Positions 41,291 to 50,211 of a stretch of 64,000 nucleotides of DNA are shown piece after piece. This DNA is from Trebonia sp963767685. GTDB lineage: Bacteria; Actinomycetota; Actinomycetes; Streptosporangiales; Streptosporangiaceae. Positions within the stretch are counted from its first letter, which is position 1, and every line of letters begins with the position of its first letter. The stretch covers positions 434,001-498,000 of the forward strand of contig CAVYEZ010000005.1 of the NCBI GenBank assembly GCA_963767685.1, given 5' to 3'. Under the pieces are notes generated by a model. It was not told where the DNA came from. It saw nothing but the letters and a program-made list of their open reading frames with translations, and did no database searches. Both the position numbers and the translations under genes were made by a program.

Positions 41291-43279
41291 ATGGACGATC
41301 ATCTTGCCACCATCTGGGAGTCGATCGCGGACCGGCTGCCCAATGAGATCGCGCTGATACACGGCGGCAGGCGGGTTACCTGGCGCGAGTTCGAACAGCG
41401 GGCGGCGCGGTTCGCCGCCGCCCTGGTGGAGGCGGGGATCGAGCCCGGCCAGACCGTCGCGATCGACATGTACAACTGCCCAGAGTACCTGGAGGTGTTC
41501 TTCGCGGCGCTGAAGATCCGGGCCGCGCCCGCGAACGTGAACTACCGCTACCTGGACGAGGAACTGAGCGCGCTGCTGCGCCAGTCCGACGCGGTCGCAT
41601 TGGTCTATCACGCCACCCTGCGGGACCGGGTATCTCGCGCCGTCCCGGCGGTAGCCGGTCTGCGGTTGCTGGCCGAAGCCGACCTCACCGGTTCCGGAGA
41701 CGGGCAAGAGGCAGCGGTCGCGGGCGGAGGCGCGGTGCCGGGCGCCAGGTCCTACGAAGAACTGATCAGGTCCCACGAGCCCGCGCCGCGGATCTACCGG
41801 CCCGGCACGGATGGGTTCCTCTCCTATACAGGAGGGACCACGGGGCTGCCCAAGGGAGTGGAGTACGTCATCGGGAACAGCGTCCGGAACACCCGGATGC
41901 TCGGCAGGCAGATGCTCGGCCTGGAGGACGTCGACTGGGAGGGCCCGGCGCTGGACCGCGCGCTGCTATTGCACCGTCAGGAGCGTCGTCCGGTCGCGCT
42001 GCCCGCCTCGCCGCTGATGCACAGCACGGGGCTGATCATGGCCTCGCTGCCGGCGCTCACCGCTGGCGGCGCGGTGGTCACGCTCACCGCGCGCAGCTTC
42101 GACCCGGACGAACTGTTCACCGCCATCGCGGCCAGCCGCCCGCGCACCGTGTCCATCGCGGGTGACGCCTTCGCCCGGCCGATGGTGCGTGCCTTGGAGC
42201 GGCGGGCGGCGGCGGCCGGCCGTTACGACACGTCCAGCCTGGTCACCATCACCTCGGCCGGGGTGGCGTGGAGCGCTGAGGTCAAGCAGGCGCTCCTAGA
42301 ACACATCCCGCAGGTCACCCTGGTCGACGCCTGCGGCTCGTCCGAGGGCGCCACGATCGGGTCCATGGTTTCCCGGCGCGGCGCCCCTCTCACCACCGAC
42401 CGTTTCCAGCCCGCGCCCGGCGTGCGACTGCTGCGCGCCGACGGCACCGGCATCCCGGCCGGCAGCACCGAGATCGGTGCGTTCTGCGCGCCCACGGTGG
42501 CCAAGGGCTACCGGAACGACCCCGAGCGGACCGCCGCCGCCTTCCGCGTCATCGACGGGGGGCAGTACGTTTCCACCGGAGACCTCGGCCGCTGGAACGG
42601 CGATGGCACCGTGACCCTGATCGGCCGCGGTACCTCCGTGATCAACACCGGCGGGGAAAAAGTCTTCCCCGAAGAGGTAGAGAAGGTCATCCGCGCGCTT
42701 CCTGCCGTGGACGATTGCGTCGTGCTCGGCCTGCCGGACGAGCGATTCGGGCAGCGGGTGGCCGCGGTTGTTCAGCCCAGCGGCCAGGGACTGGACGCCG
42801 CGGCGGTCACCGCCGCGGTGCGCGAGCAACTAGCGGGCTACAAGGTCCCGAGAACGGTGCTGATCGCGCCGGTGCCAAGGGCACCCAACGGAAAGGTAAT
42901 GTTCGAAGCGGCCCGGCGGCTGCTCAGCACGGCCGATGCAAATCGCCCTTTACGGACCGCTTGCCGCCCGGCAAGGTCCCGTGTCCCCCGTGCCCGTCGC
43001 CCCGGCCGCCGCCAGGTCAGCGCCCCCGTCACGGCCTGCGGGCTTGCCGCTCGCTCGAGACGGACTTGTGCACTAACGGCGCCCCGCAGAACGGGCTGGT
43101 GCCGTCGGAGCCGGCAGCGGGAAGGTAACCGGGCGGCAGGGTGGCGTGCCGGCGGCGACGACATGGTCTGCGAGAACGGCACCCGCGTCGCTCAGGGCAT
43201 CTCCCTTCGGCCCGGTTCAGGTGACGGAGCAGGTCCGCATGCCTGGTCAGGGGTCGCGCCGGAACGGAAGATAGTATAA
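41291..43279 (+). CDS. acyl-CoA ligase (FadD-like)
   Basis: The AMP-binding ligase begins at ATG 41291 (MDDHLATIWESIADRL). It has the phosphate loop LSYTGGTTGLPKGVEY near residue 180, ACGSSEGATIG, YRNDPERT, GDLGRWNGDG and INTGGEKVFPEEVE, and the catalytic Lys in PNGKVMFEAARRL near residue 537. The family normally ends there. Here about 110 further Arg/Pro-rich residues follow before the stop, probably a run-on after loss of the native stop. The upstream hydrolase frame is continuous with it. Confidence 0.82.
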   Translation: MDDHLATIWESIADRLPNEIALIHGGRRVTWREFEQRAARFAAALVEAGIEPGQTVAIDMYNCPEYLEVFFAALKIRAAPANVNYRYLDEELSALLRQSDAVALVYHATLRDRVSRAVPAVAGLRLLAEADLTGSGDGQEAAVAGGGAVPGARSYEELIRSHEPAPRIYRPGTDGFLSYTGGTTGLPKGVEYVIGNSVRNTRMLGRQMLGLEDVDWEGPALDRALLLHRQERRPVALPASPLMHSTGLIMASLPALTAGGAVVTLTARSFDPDELFTAIAASRPRTVSIAGDAFARPMVRALERRAAAAGRYDTSSLVTITSAGVAWSAEVKQALLEHIPQVTLVDACGSSEGATIGSMVSRRGAPLTTDRFQPAPGVRLLRADGTGIPAGSTEIGAFCAPTVAKGYRNDPERTAAAFRVIDGGQYVSTGDLGRWNGDGTVTLIGRGTSVINTGGEKVFPEEVEKVIRALPAVDDCVVLGLPDERFGQRVAAVVQPSGQGLDAAAVTAAVREQLAGYKVPRTVLIAPVPRAPNGKVMFEAARRLLSTADANRPLRTACRPARSRVPRARRPGRRQVSAPVTACGLAARSRRTCALTAPRRTGWCRRSRQREGNRAAGWRAGGDDMVCENGTRVAQGISLRPGSGDGAGPHAWSGVAPERKIV

Positions 43280-43297
43280 TAATTAAACGATACTAGG
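43271..43297. promoter_or_regulatory. AT-rich palindrome before thioesterase gene
   Basis: TAGTAT (43272-43277) and ATACTA (43290-43295) flank a 12-base AT-rich spacer, 23 bases before the ATG at 43318. It probably overlaps the promoter. Confidence 0.5.
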
Positions 43298-43317
43298 GCC
43301 AGCCGTCGGGGGAATCC

Positions 43318-43794
43318 ATGAGCTTGAGCCAGCGTCGGCAGGACGAGATCCGGGAGTGGTTCCGGAAGCACTGGCAGGAAGACGTCGCCTTCAGCCGGCT
43401 CTGCGGGTTCGAGGTCGTGGACTTCACTCCCGAGGTCGTCCGCGTGCGGGCGGCTTTCCGGCCCGAGCTGAGCGCGCACGAGAAGATCTTCCACGGCGGG
43501 GTGCTTGCCACGCTGATCGATACCACCGGGTCCGGCTCGGTGATCGCCGGGCATGACTACAGCCTGGGCACCAGGCTGACCACGGTAGCGATGAGCGTGC
43601 ACTACCTGTCGGTGGCGCCTGGCGAGGACATCGTCGCCGAAGGCCGCTGCACCCGGCGCGGCCGGTCGCTGAATTTCGCCCAGGTCGTGGTGAGCAGTGC
43701 CAGCGGCAAGCGGCTGGCCGAGGGCATGGTGACCGTGAACATCTCGGGTCACCGGCCAGGGCTGGCCACCGCGGACGAGGAGGCCACCCGATGA
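43318..43794 (+). CDS. PaaI-like hotdog thioesterase
   Basis: This 158-residue protein has SAHEKIFHGGVLATLIDTTG, the PaaI catalytic/HGG segment, followed by TTVAMSVHYLSVAPGEDIVA. It is expected to hydrolyse acyl- or aryl-CoA. A short helical N-terminus (EIREWFRKHWQED) precedes the hotdog domain. It is followed by two enoyl-CoA hydratase genes on the same strand, 84 bases to the first. Confidence 0.85.
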   Translation: MSLSQRRQDEIREWFRKHWQEDVAFSRLCGFEVVDFTPEVVRVRAAFRPELSAHEKIFHGGVLATLIDTTGSGSVIAGHDYSLGTRLTTVAMSVHYLSVAPGEDIVAEGRCTRRGRSLNFAQVVVSSASGKRLAEGMVTVNISGHRPGLATADEEATR

Positions 43795-43878
43795 GCGCCG
43801 GCCGCACGCCGGACCGTGGCGCCGGGCGGAGGGACACACCGCCGACCGTGTCGGCCGAGACGATCTGAAGGAGACGAC

Positions 43879-44631
43879 ATGGGAGTCATGACCGAGGTAG
43901 CGGGACCGGCCGCCATAGTCACGCTTGACTGGCCGGACAGGCGCAACGCGCTCGGACCTGACCAGGCGAACGAGGTGGCGGCCGCCCTGCGGTCCGCCGC
44001 CGTGCGGCCGGGGATCCGCGGCATCGTGCTCACCGGGAACGGCGCGTTCTGCGCCGGCGGTGACATCAACGGCATGGTGGCCCGTGCCGATATGCCTCCC
44101 CAAGAGCGGCGCGCGCTTGTCTACGGCGCGTACCAGGGGCTGATCCGCACGGTGACCGACCTGCCCGTCCCCACGGTCGCGGCCGTGGACGGCCCCGCCG
44201 TCGGCATGGGATTCGATCTCGCGCTGGCGTGCGACAGCCGGTTCATCGGGCCGGATGGCTGGTGCCGGCAAGGGTGGGCCAGGATCGGGCTGATTCCCGG
44301 CACCGGCGGCGAGCTCCTGCTGCGCCTGCGTGCTCCCGGCGCACTGTGGCGGCTGCTGGACGGCCAGCCGAAGGTAGGCGCCGCCGTAGCCGAGCATCTC
44401 GGCATCGGCGAGGCGACGGACGGAATGACAGGCCGGGAAGCGGCGATCAAGCGGGTGGAGTCCTACGCCGTGTACCCCGAGGCAACGGTCGCCGGCTATA
44501 TCAAGCTCAACCGGTCCGAGCTGCGTGCACGGCTGGCCGAGCACCAGGCCGAGTGCCTGGCGGTACAGCTCGAACTGCTCGCCGATCCGAGCTTCAAAGA
44601 CCGTGCCCGCGCCGCGCTGCCTGGGCGCTAA
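43879..44631 (+). CDS. enoyl-CoA hydratase/isomerase family protein
   Basis: This crotonase of about 250 residues has LDWPDRRNALGPDQANEV, LTGNGAFCAGGDINGM and AAVDGPAVGMGFDLALACD. IGLIPGTGGELLLRLR sits where hydratases carry a catalytic Glu (GLIPGxGG is shared, and the following E aligns roughly). ATG 43879 follows GAAGGAG; upstream in-frame codons are not supported. Confidence 0.86.
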   Translation: MGVMTEVAGPAAIVTLDWPDRRNALGPDQANEVAAALRSAAVRPGIRGIVLTGNGAFCAGGDINGMVARADMPPQERRALVYGAYQGLIRTVTDLPVPTVAAVDGPAVGMGFDLALACDSRFIGPDGWCRQGWARIGLIPGTGGELLLRLRAPGALWRLLDGQPKVGAAVAEHLGIGEATDGMTGREAAIKRVESYAVYPEATVAGYIKLNRSELRARLAEHQAECLAVQLELLADPSFKDRARAALPGR

Positions 44632-44837
44632 CAGTGGCACCGGAACCGCTGGTCCGGTACGAGGTGCACGGCCGGGGCGCCGTGCCGGCTCCGCTCCCGG
44701 CCGGGTAAGCGGGTCAGCTGGCGCGTCTCCCGTGCCCGGTCGCAGGTACGAACCGGCGAGCCATCACGCACCCGTTCGGATAGTCAGTTTTGTTGCATGT
44801 CTATATTGCGGTCAGCATACGACGAGGAGAGCAACCA

Positions 44838-45638
44838 GTGACCACAGAAAACAACCCTGTCATCCGGGTAGAGTCCGATGGCCCGGTGCGGATCGTCACG
44901 CTTAACCGGCCCGCCACCATGAACGCGTTCGACCGCGACATGCAGGCCGAGTTGCCGCGGGTGCTGACCGGGCTCAGCCAGGACCGGCAAGCGCGGGCGG
45001 TGGTGCTGACCGGCGCCGGGCGCGCGTTCAGCGCCGGCGGGGACATCGCCAACTTCCCGTTGAACGCCGCCGACCTCTACCACCGCCGGGCGGGCCTGCG
45101 GGAAGGCAGGCGGCTGTTCGACGAGCTGATCAGCCTGCACCTGCCCGTAGTCGCGGCCGTCAACGGCCCCGCGGTCGGCCTCGGCTGCACGGTGGCGACG
45201 GCGTGCGACATCGTGTTCATGGCGGATGACGCGTTCCTTGCCGACCCGCACGTGACGGTCGCGCTGGTGGCAGGCGACGGCGGCGCGGTCACCTGGCCCG
45301 TGCTGACCAGCCTGCTCAAGGCCAAGCAGTACCTGCTCACCGGCGACCGGATGCCGGCCCGGGAGGCGCTGGCCATCGGCATGGCCAACTTCGTGGTGCC
45401 GGCCGATGAGCTCATGGACGCCGCCACCGCGTTCGCGCGGCGGCTGGCCAGCCTGCCGCCGCAGGCCGTGCAGGACACCAAGCTCGTGCTCAACCAGGTA
45501 CTGCGGGAACGCGCGGCGTCGGTGCTGCCGTTCGGACTGGCGGCGGAGAGCCAGTCAAGCGACACGGTGGAGTACGCCGCGGCGCCGGCCAAGTTCGAGG
45601 CGGAGCGGGCAGAGCGGCGCGGCAAGGCCGGCCGCTGA
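44838..45638 (+). CDS. enoyl-CoA hydratase/isomerase family protein
   Basis: This crotonase of about 266 residues has LNRPATMNAFDRDMQ, LTGAGRAFSAGGDIANF and AAVNGPAVGLGCTVATACDI. The loop VALVAGDGGAVTWP replaces the usual GLxPGxGG catalytic-Glu region, with Asp-Gly there, so the reaction may differ from simple hydration. GTG 44838 follows ACGAGGAGAGCAACCA. A 206-bp gap with an AT-rich patch (44780-44812) separates it from the preceding hydratase, so it may have its own promoter. Confidence 0.85.
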   Translation: MTTENNPVIRVESDGPVRIVTLNRPATMNAFDRDMQAELPRVLTGLSQDRQARAVVLTGAGRAFSAGGDIANFPLNAADLYHRRAGLREGRRLFDELISLHLPVVAAVNGPAVGLGCTVATACDIVFMADDAFLADPHVTVALVAGDGGAVTWPVLTSLLKAKQYLLTGDRMPAREALAIGMANFVVPADELMDAATAFARRLASLPPQAVQDTKLVLNQVLRERAASVLPFGLAAESQSSDTVEYAAAPAKFEAERAERRGKAGR

Positions 45639-45664
45639 GCGGCACCGCCGCACCGCACGAGCAG

Positions 45665-45712
45665 CATTCTGTCACTAACTGCCAGTATTGACAGTGACTG
45701 CCACTCAGGTCA
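45665..45712. promoter_or_regulatory. possible operator before ACAD-kinase operon
   Basis: Repeated ACTGCCA units and CACT/AGTG and ACTG/CAGT arms form an imperfect palindrome just before the ATG at 45723. No clear Shine-Dalgarno is present, so a short or leaderless message is possible. The TetR encoded within the operon could bind here; this is inference. Confidence 0.35.
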
Positions 45713-45722
45713 GAATGACGGC

Positions 45723-47042
45723 ATGGCATGGGACTTTTCGACTGAGCCGGAGTTCGAAGAACGGCTGACCTGGATGCGGAGCTTCGTCAAGAAGGAGGTC
45801 GCGCCGCTCGACCTGCTCTTCCCGCACCTGCACCACCAGGTTCCCCCGCCGTGGCTGAAGGGCGTGATCGACCCGCTCAAGAACGAGGTGAAGCGGCGCG
45901 GCCTGTGGGCCTGCCATCTCGGTCCCGACCTGGGCGGCAAGGGGTTCGGCCAGGTGAAGCTGAGCCTCATGAACGAGATACTCGCGCCCTACCAGTGGGG
46001 ACCGACGATCTTCGGTGTGCAGGGCCCCGACACGGGCAACGCGGAGATCATCGCCCGCTACGGCACCGACGCCCAGAAGGAGAAGTACCTCAAGCCCCTG
46101 TTGGAAGGTGAGCTTTTCTCGGCCTTTTCGATGACCGAACCGCAGGGCGGGGCCGATCCGACCCTCTTCCGGTGCCGGGCCGAGCGGGACGGGGACGAAT
46201 GGGTGCTCACCGGCGAGAAGTTCTTCACCTCGAACGCGGAGCACGCCGCGTTCTACATCGTCATGGCGGTGACCAACCCGGCGGCCAGCCCCTACAAGGG
46301 CATGTCGATGTTTCTCGTGCCCCGCGACTCCCCCGGGATCGTGATCGTGCGGCCCACCCGGTACATGGGCGAGGACGAGGACGGGATGGACCACCCGCAC
46401 GTTCGCTACGACGGAGTGCGGCTCCCGCTCGACAGCGTGCTCGGGCCCGAGGGCGACGCTTTCGCGGTCGCGCAGGCCAGGCTTTCCGGTGGACGAATTC
46501 ACCACGCCATGCGGGCCGTCGGGCAGGCCCAGTATGCCTTCGACATGATGTGCGAACGCGCGCTGAGCCGCCGCTCGGGCGACCAGCCGGTGTCGGCCAA
46601 GCAGCTGGTCCAAGAGGCTGTCGCGCTCGCCTACGCGGAGATCGAGCAGCTCCGGCTGTTCGTCTTGCGCACGGCGTGGAAGATCGACCAGGGGCATGGC
46701 TACTCGCGCGAAGTGAGCCGGGAGATCGCGATCGCCAAGGTCCTGTCGTTCCGGGTGATGCGCAGCGTCCTGGACAAGGCGGTGCACATCCACGGCGCCC
46801 TCGGGACCACCGACGAGATGCCGCTGGCCCGGTTGTGGCAGATGGTTCCCGCCTACGGGATCTGGGACGGCCCGACCGAATCGCACATCAGTACCGCCGC
46901 GCGCCTGATCCTCAAGGATCACGTACCAGCGCCGGGGTTGTGGCCGACGCAGTGGATCCCGGCCCGGCTCGAGGCGGCCGAGCAGAAGCACGCCGCGGCC
47001 CTGGCCGAGCGAGCCGGGGCGCAGGAGCAGGCGCGTGGCTGA
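45723..47042 (+). CDS. ACAD10/11-like (LvaC-like) acyl-CoA dehydrogenase-fold enzyme
   Basis: This 439-residue ACAD has FSMTEPQGGADPTLFRC, GEKFFTSNAEHAAFYIV and VHIHGALGTTDEMPLARLW. Its C-terminal WDGPTESHISTAARL matches the DGPxExH motif of the ACAD10/ACAD11 and LvaC group instead of YEGTSQIQ. In that group the fold acts on a 4-phosphoacyl-CoA made by a partner APH-type kinase, removing phosphate to give an enoyl-CoA. The kinase gene overlaps the end of this one by 8 bases, which strongly supports the reading. Confidence 0.85.
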   Translation: MAWDFSTEPEFEERLTWMRSFVKKEVAPLDLLFPHLHHQVPPPWLKGVIDPLKNEVKRRGLWACHLGPDLGGKGFGQVKLSLMNEILAPYQWGPTIFGVQGPDTGNAEIIARYGTDAQKEKYLKPLLEGELFSAFSMTEPQGGADPTLFRCRAERDGDEWVLTGEKFFTSNAEHAAFYIVMAVTNPAASPYKGMSMFLVPRDSPGIVIVRPTRYMGEDEDGMDHPHVRYDGVRLPLDSVLGPEGDAFAVAQARLSGGRIHHAMRAVGQAQYAFDMMCERALSRRSGDQPVSAKQLVQEAVALAYAEIEQLRLFVLRTAWKIDQGHGYSREVSREIAIAKVLSFRVMRSVLDKAVHIHGALGTTDEMPLARLWQMVPAYGIWDGPTESHISTAARLILKDHVPAPGLWPTQWIPARLEAAEQKHAAALAERAGAQEQARG

Positions 47043-48069
47043 GGACCCGTTCGACCTCGATCACGGCGCCCTCGACGAATGGATCGGCGACCGCCTGCCT
47101 GGCTCCGGTGCGGGCCTGACGGCCCGCCGGATGGGGACGGGTACCGGTACCGCCAACGCCCTGTACCTGCTCAGCCGGGGAAAACACCAATGGGTCCTGC
47201 GCCGTCCCCCGGCGGCCAAGAACCATCCAACCGCATCGGACACAAAACGGGAATGGCGCATCCTACGGGCGCTGGAAGGGACCGACGTACCGCATCCCGC
47301 GCCCCGGCTGCTCGGCGACGATCCCGCCGTCATCGGGTCTACCTTCATGATCATGGACGTGGTCGACGGCTTCACCCCCGGCTTCGAACTGCCTCCGCCC
47401 TTCGATTCCGACTACGGGCTGCGCCGCGGCCTGGCGATGGCCTACGTAGACGGGTGCGCGGCCTTGTCGAAGGTGGACTGGGCCAGCCGCGGCCTGGCGG
47501 GACTGGGAAAACCGGATGGCTTTCTCGAACGGCAGGTGAGCCGGTGGACCTCCCAGCTGGAGGGTTACCGCACCCGGCCGCTTCCTGACTTCGACTTCGT
47601 CGCCGCGTGGCTGGAGGCCAACCGACCAACGATGAGCCCCGCCGCGATCATCCACGGTGACTACAGCCCGTTCAACGTCATGGCCGCTCCCGCGCCGCCG
47701 GCCCGGCTGGCCGGGATCGTCGACTGGGACACCGGCACCATCGGGGATCCCCTGCTCGACATCGGGCACCTGCTGGCCCGGTGGACCGAACCGGGCGAAG
47801 AGCCCGTCATCGGGGCGCAGGCCGGCGGCGTGGAGGGTTACCCCACCCGGGCCGAGATGGCCGCGCGCTACGCCGAGCGGACCGGACGTGACCTGAGCGC
47901 GCTCGCCTACTACGAGACCCTGGCGCTATTCAAACTGGCGGTGATCCTGGAAGGGAGCTACGCCCGCGAGGCGGCGGCCGGAGTGCCGGAGTCGGCGAAC
48001 ACGATGACGGACATGGTCCCGCGGCTGTTCCGGGGCGCCGCCGAGTTCGCCCGGGGAAGGCGAACATGA
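47035..48069 (+). CDS. APH-family phosphotransferase, probable 4-hydroxyacyl-CoA kinase (LvaA/ACAD11 kinase-like)
   Basis: This 344-residue aminoglycoside-phosphotransferase-fold kinase has WVLRRPPAAK with the ATP-binding Lys region, DTKREWRILRALEGTDVPHP, the catalytic loop AAIIHGDYSPFNVM near residue 205 and the metal Asp in GIVDWDTGTIGDPLLDIGH. The N-terminal domains of vertebrate ACAD10/11 and bacterial LvaA have this arrangement and phosphorylate 4-hydroxyacyl-CoA. The GTG start lies inside the upstream ACAD gene. Aminoglycoside resistance is unlikely in this context. Confidence 0.82.
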   Translation: MAEDPFDLDHGALDEWIGDRLPGSGAGLTARRMGTGTGTANALYLLSRGKHQWVLRRPPAAKNHPTASDTKREWRILRALEGTDVPHPAPRLLGDDPAVIGSTFMIMDVVDGFTPGFELPPPFDSDYGLRRGLAMAYVDGCAALSKVDWASRGLAGLGKPDGFLERQVSRWTSQLEGYRTRPLPDFDFVAAWLEANRPTMSPAAIIHGDYSPFNVMAAPAPPARLAGIVDWDTGTIGDPLLDIGHLLARWTEPGEEPVIGAQAGGVEGYPTRAEMAARYAERTGRDLSALAYYETLALFKLAVILEGSYAREAAAGVPESANTMTDMVPRLFRGAAEFARGRRT

Positions 48070-48689
48070 CCGAGCCGTCCGTGCTTGCGGGTAAGCGCGA
48101 TGCCGTCCGGACCGGGCTGGCCCGGGTCGCCGTCGACCTGTTCGCGCGCCACGGCTTCGAGGCCGTGACGACCGAGGAGATCGCCAGGGCCGCCGGGATC
48201 TCTCCCCGGACCTTCTTCCGATACTTCCCCAGCAAAGAGGACATCGTCCTGGACCTCGGATCCCGTCTGCAAGGCCGGCTGCTCGCCGCGTTCACGGAAC
48301 GGCCGGAGCATGAGGGCGCGGTCGAGGCGCTGCACCGCGCTTACGTCGCCACGTCCACGGTGCTCAGCGAAGACCGTTCACGCGTGCTTCAGATCGGACG
48401 GGTCCTCACCTCCTCCCCCGCACTGCGGTCGGCCTCGTACGGACGGCCCTGGGCGAACGGGGCACCGCTTGTCGCGCGGCTTGCCGAACGGATGGGGACC
48501 AGTCCGGTGGATCCCCGCCCGCGGATCATCGCGGCGGCGATGGCGGCGGTTGCCACGACCGAATGGCACGCCTGGGTGGATGACGGCGGGGCGGGCGATC
48601 CGTCGGAGCGAATCGACGCGGCGCTCACCGCTCTGCAGAACGGCCTGCGCGGACTGGACGCCGGGAACGCCGCCGAAAGCCCTGCTTGA
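48066..48689 (+). CDS. TetR-family transcriptional regulator
   Basis: This 207-residue regulator has the N-terminal HTH VDLFARHGFEAVTTEEIARA followed by AGISPRTFFRYFPSKEDIV, the TetR DNA-binding pattern. The ligand domain is generic. It overlaps the kinase stop by 4 bases (ATGA), so it is made with the ACAD-kinase pair and probably represses that operon until an acyl-CoA or acid binds. Confidence 0.9.
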   Translation: MTEPSVLAGKRDAVRTGLARVAVDLFARHGFEAVTTEEIARAAGISPRTFFRYFPSKEDIVLDLGSRLQGRLLAAFTERPEHEGAVEALHRAYVATSTVLSEDRSRVLQIGRVLTSSPALRSASYGRPWANGAPLVARLAERMGTSPVDPRPRIIAAAMAAVATTEWHAWVDDGGAGDPSERIDAALTALQNGLRGLDAGNAAESPA

Positions 48690-48707
48690 CCCTTACAGGA
48701 GGAGCCG

Positions 48708-49469
48708 ATGAAGGCTGCGGAGATGTTCGACCTGACCGGCAAGGTGGCGATCGTGACCGGCGGGAGCCGCGGGATCGGCCGGGCCATCGCGCACTGTTTC
48801 GCCGATGCCGGGGCGGAGGTGATGATCGCGTCCCGCAAGCTCGACGCCTGCCAGGGCGCGGCCGCTGACATCAGGTCCGACACGGGCCAGCGCGTCGAGG
48901 CGACCGCCTGCCACGTCGGCCGCTGGGACGAGTGCGATCGTCTCGTCGATCACACCATCGCCTCGATGGGCCGGCTGGACATCCTGGTCAACAACGCCGG
49001 CATGTCGCCCCGCTACCCCAGTCTGGCAGAGGTCACCGAGGAACTGTACGACAAGACCCTGGGGGTGAACCTCAAGGGGCCCTTCCGCCTCGGTGTGCGG
49101 TCGGCGTCCTATATGGCCGAGCATGACGGCGGCGCCATCATCAACATCGGCACCATCGGATCGATACTCGCCGGCCCCTCCGAACTTCCCTACGCGTGCG
49201 CCAAGGCGGGACTCAACGCCCTCACCGTCGGCCTGGCTCAGGCATTCGCTCCGCGGGTGCGGGTAAACGCTATCCTGCCCGGTCCCTTCCGTACCGACGT
49301 CACCAGCGCCTGGACCCCGGAGATGAAGTCGGGCGCGCTGGTGCCGCTGGGGAGAATCGGCGAACCAGAGGAGATAACGGGGCTGATCCTGTGCCTGGCG
49401 AGCGGAGCGTCCAGCTTCACCACCGGCACGATCGCGCGCGTCGACGGCGGCGTATCAAGGCGCGTCTGA
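48708..49469 (+). CDS. SDR-family oxidoreductase
   Basis: This 253-residue SDR has VTGGSRGIGRAIAHCFA near residue 16, NNAGMSPRYPS, NIGTIGSILAG, YACAKAGLNAL and TTGTIARVDGG. It starts 18 bases after the TetR stop behind AGGAGGAGCCG, completing the ACAD, kinase, TetR, SDR operon. In the levulinate pathway an SDR (LvaD) handles the hydroxy/oxo group, so a matching role is possible but not shown. Confidence 0.86.
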   Translation: MKAAEMFDLTGKVAIVTGGSRGIGRAIAHCFADAGAEVMIASRKLDACQGAAADIRSDTGQRVEATACHVGRWDECDRLVDHTIASMGRLDILVNNAGMSPRYPSLAEVTEELYDKTLGVNLKGPFRLGVRSASYMAEHDGGAIINIGTIGSILAGPSELPYACAKAGLNALTVGLAQAFAPRVRVNAILPGPFRTDVTSAWTPEMKSGALVPLGRIGEPEEITGLILCLASGASSFTTGTIARVDGGVSRRV

Positions 49470-49482
49470 TCGGTTGCGACGA

Positions 49483-50124
49483 TCAGAACCGCGGAATCGA
49501 CGCACCGCGGAGGATGTAGCCGGACATTTCCTCGACCACCAGAGCATGGTCAGGACCTTCGGACGGGAACAGCGCCTGGTCCAGCACGGACACACCGAAG
49601 ACGAGCGCGAAGGTGAAGCGTACCGCGTAGGCCGGGTCCATGGTCTTGTCGCCTTTGGCCCCGCTCTCGAGCGCGACCTCGCGTTCCAAGCGGTCGAAGA
49701 CCTCACGCAGGAACGCCGCCGTGGCCGCCGCCAGCTCGGGCGGCCCCCCGGCCGACGATGCCGACATCGCGCCCAGCAGCCCGCGGTTCTCCAGCAGGAG
49801 CCGGTACAGGCCGGCCACGAAGACCTCTGTGTCACGGGCGGAGCTTTCCGCGCCGTGCCCCCGCTCCGCCCATCGGCGCAGGTATCCGGCGACGAAGTCG
49901 TGGAACGGCCGGTAGGTCGCCTCCACGAACAGCCCCGCCTTGGAGTCGAAATGCCGGAAGACCTGCGCCTGCGTGACGCCTGCCCGCCGCGCGATCTCGC
50001 GGGTGGAAGCCTCGGCGTATCCCTGCTCGGCGAACAACTCATGCGCGGCGCGCAGCACCAGCGACCGGATCGTCGCCGGGCTGCGCCGGGATCGGACAGT
50101 GGGAGAGTCCATCGCATCCATCAT
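49483..50124 (-). CDS. TetR-family transcriptional regulator
   Basis: This 213-residue regulator has the HTH AAHELFAEQGYAEASTREIA followed by RRAGVTQAQVFRHFDSKAGLF. An acidic, Ala-rich ligand domain follows. It converges on the SDR at 49469 and is divergent from the HadA/HadB-like genes, so control of the intergenic AT-rich region at 50212-50246 is likely. Confidence 0.9.
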   Translation of the reverse strand: MMDAMDSPTVRSRRSPATIRSLVLRAAHELFAEQGYAEASTREIARRAGVTQAQVFRHFDSKAGLFVEATYRPFHDFVAGYLRRWAERGHGAESSARDTEVFVAGLYRLLLENRGLLGAMSASSAGGPPELAAATAAFLREVFDRLEREVALESGAKGDKTMDPAYAVRFTFALVFGVSVLDQALFPSEGPDHALVVEEMSGYILRGASIPRF

Positions 50125-50211
50125 CGCTCATGGCCGGGCTCACCCGGCCGTACCGCGCCTCATTCCAGTCCGCGGCGGTGGCAGCGGCAACGGATCCTTC
50201 ATTGACCAAGA

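Noticed and set aside
40502..43279. Single bifunctional hydrolase-ligase gene
   Set aside because: The frame is continuous, but the hydrolase start is in another frame and the junction depends on an exact 10-bp duplication. Two genes are the safer reading, with the fusion reported as a finding.
47035..48069. Aminoglycoside resistance gene
   Set aside because: It has the APH fold, but the overlapping ACAD11-like gene and the WVLRRPP and REWRILRAL pattern fit the acyl-CoA kinase group much better.
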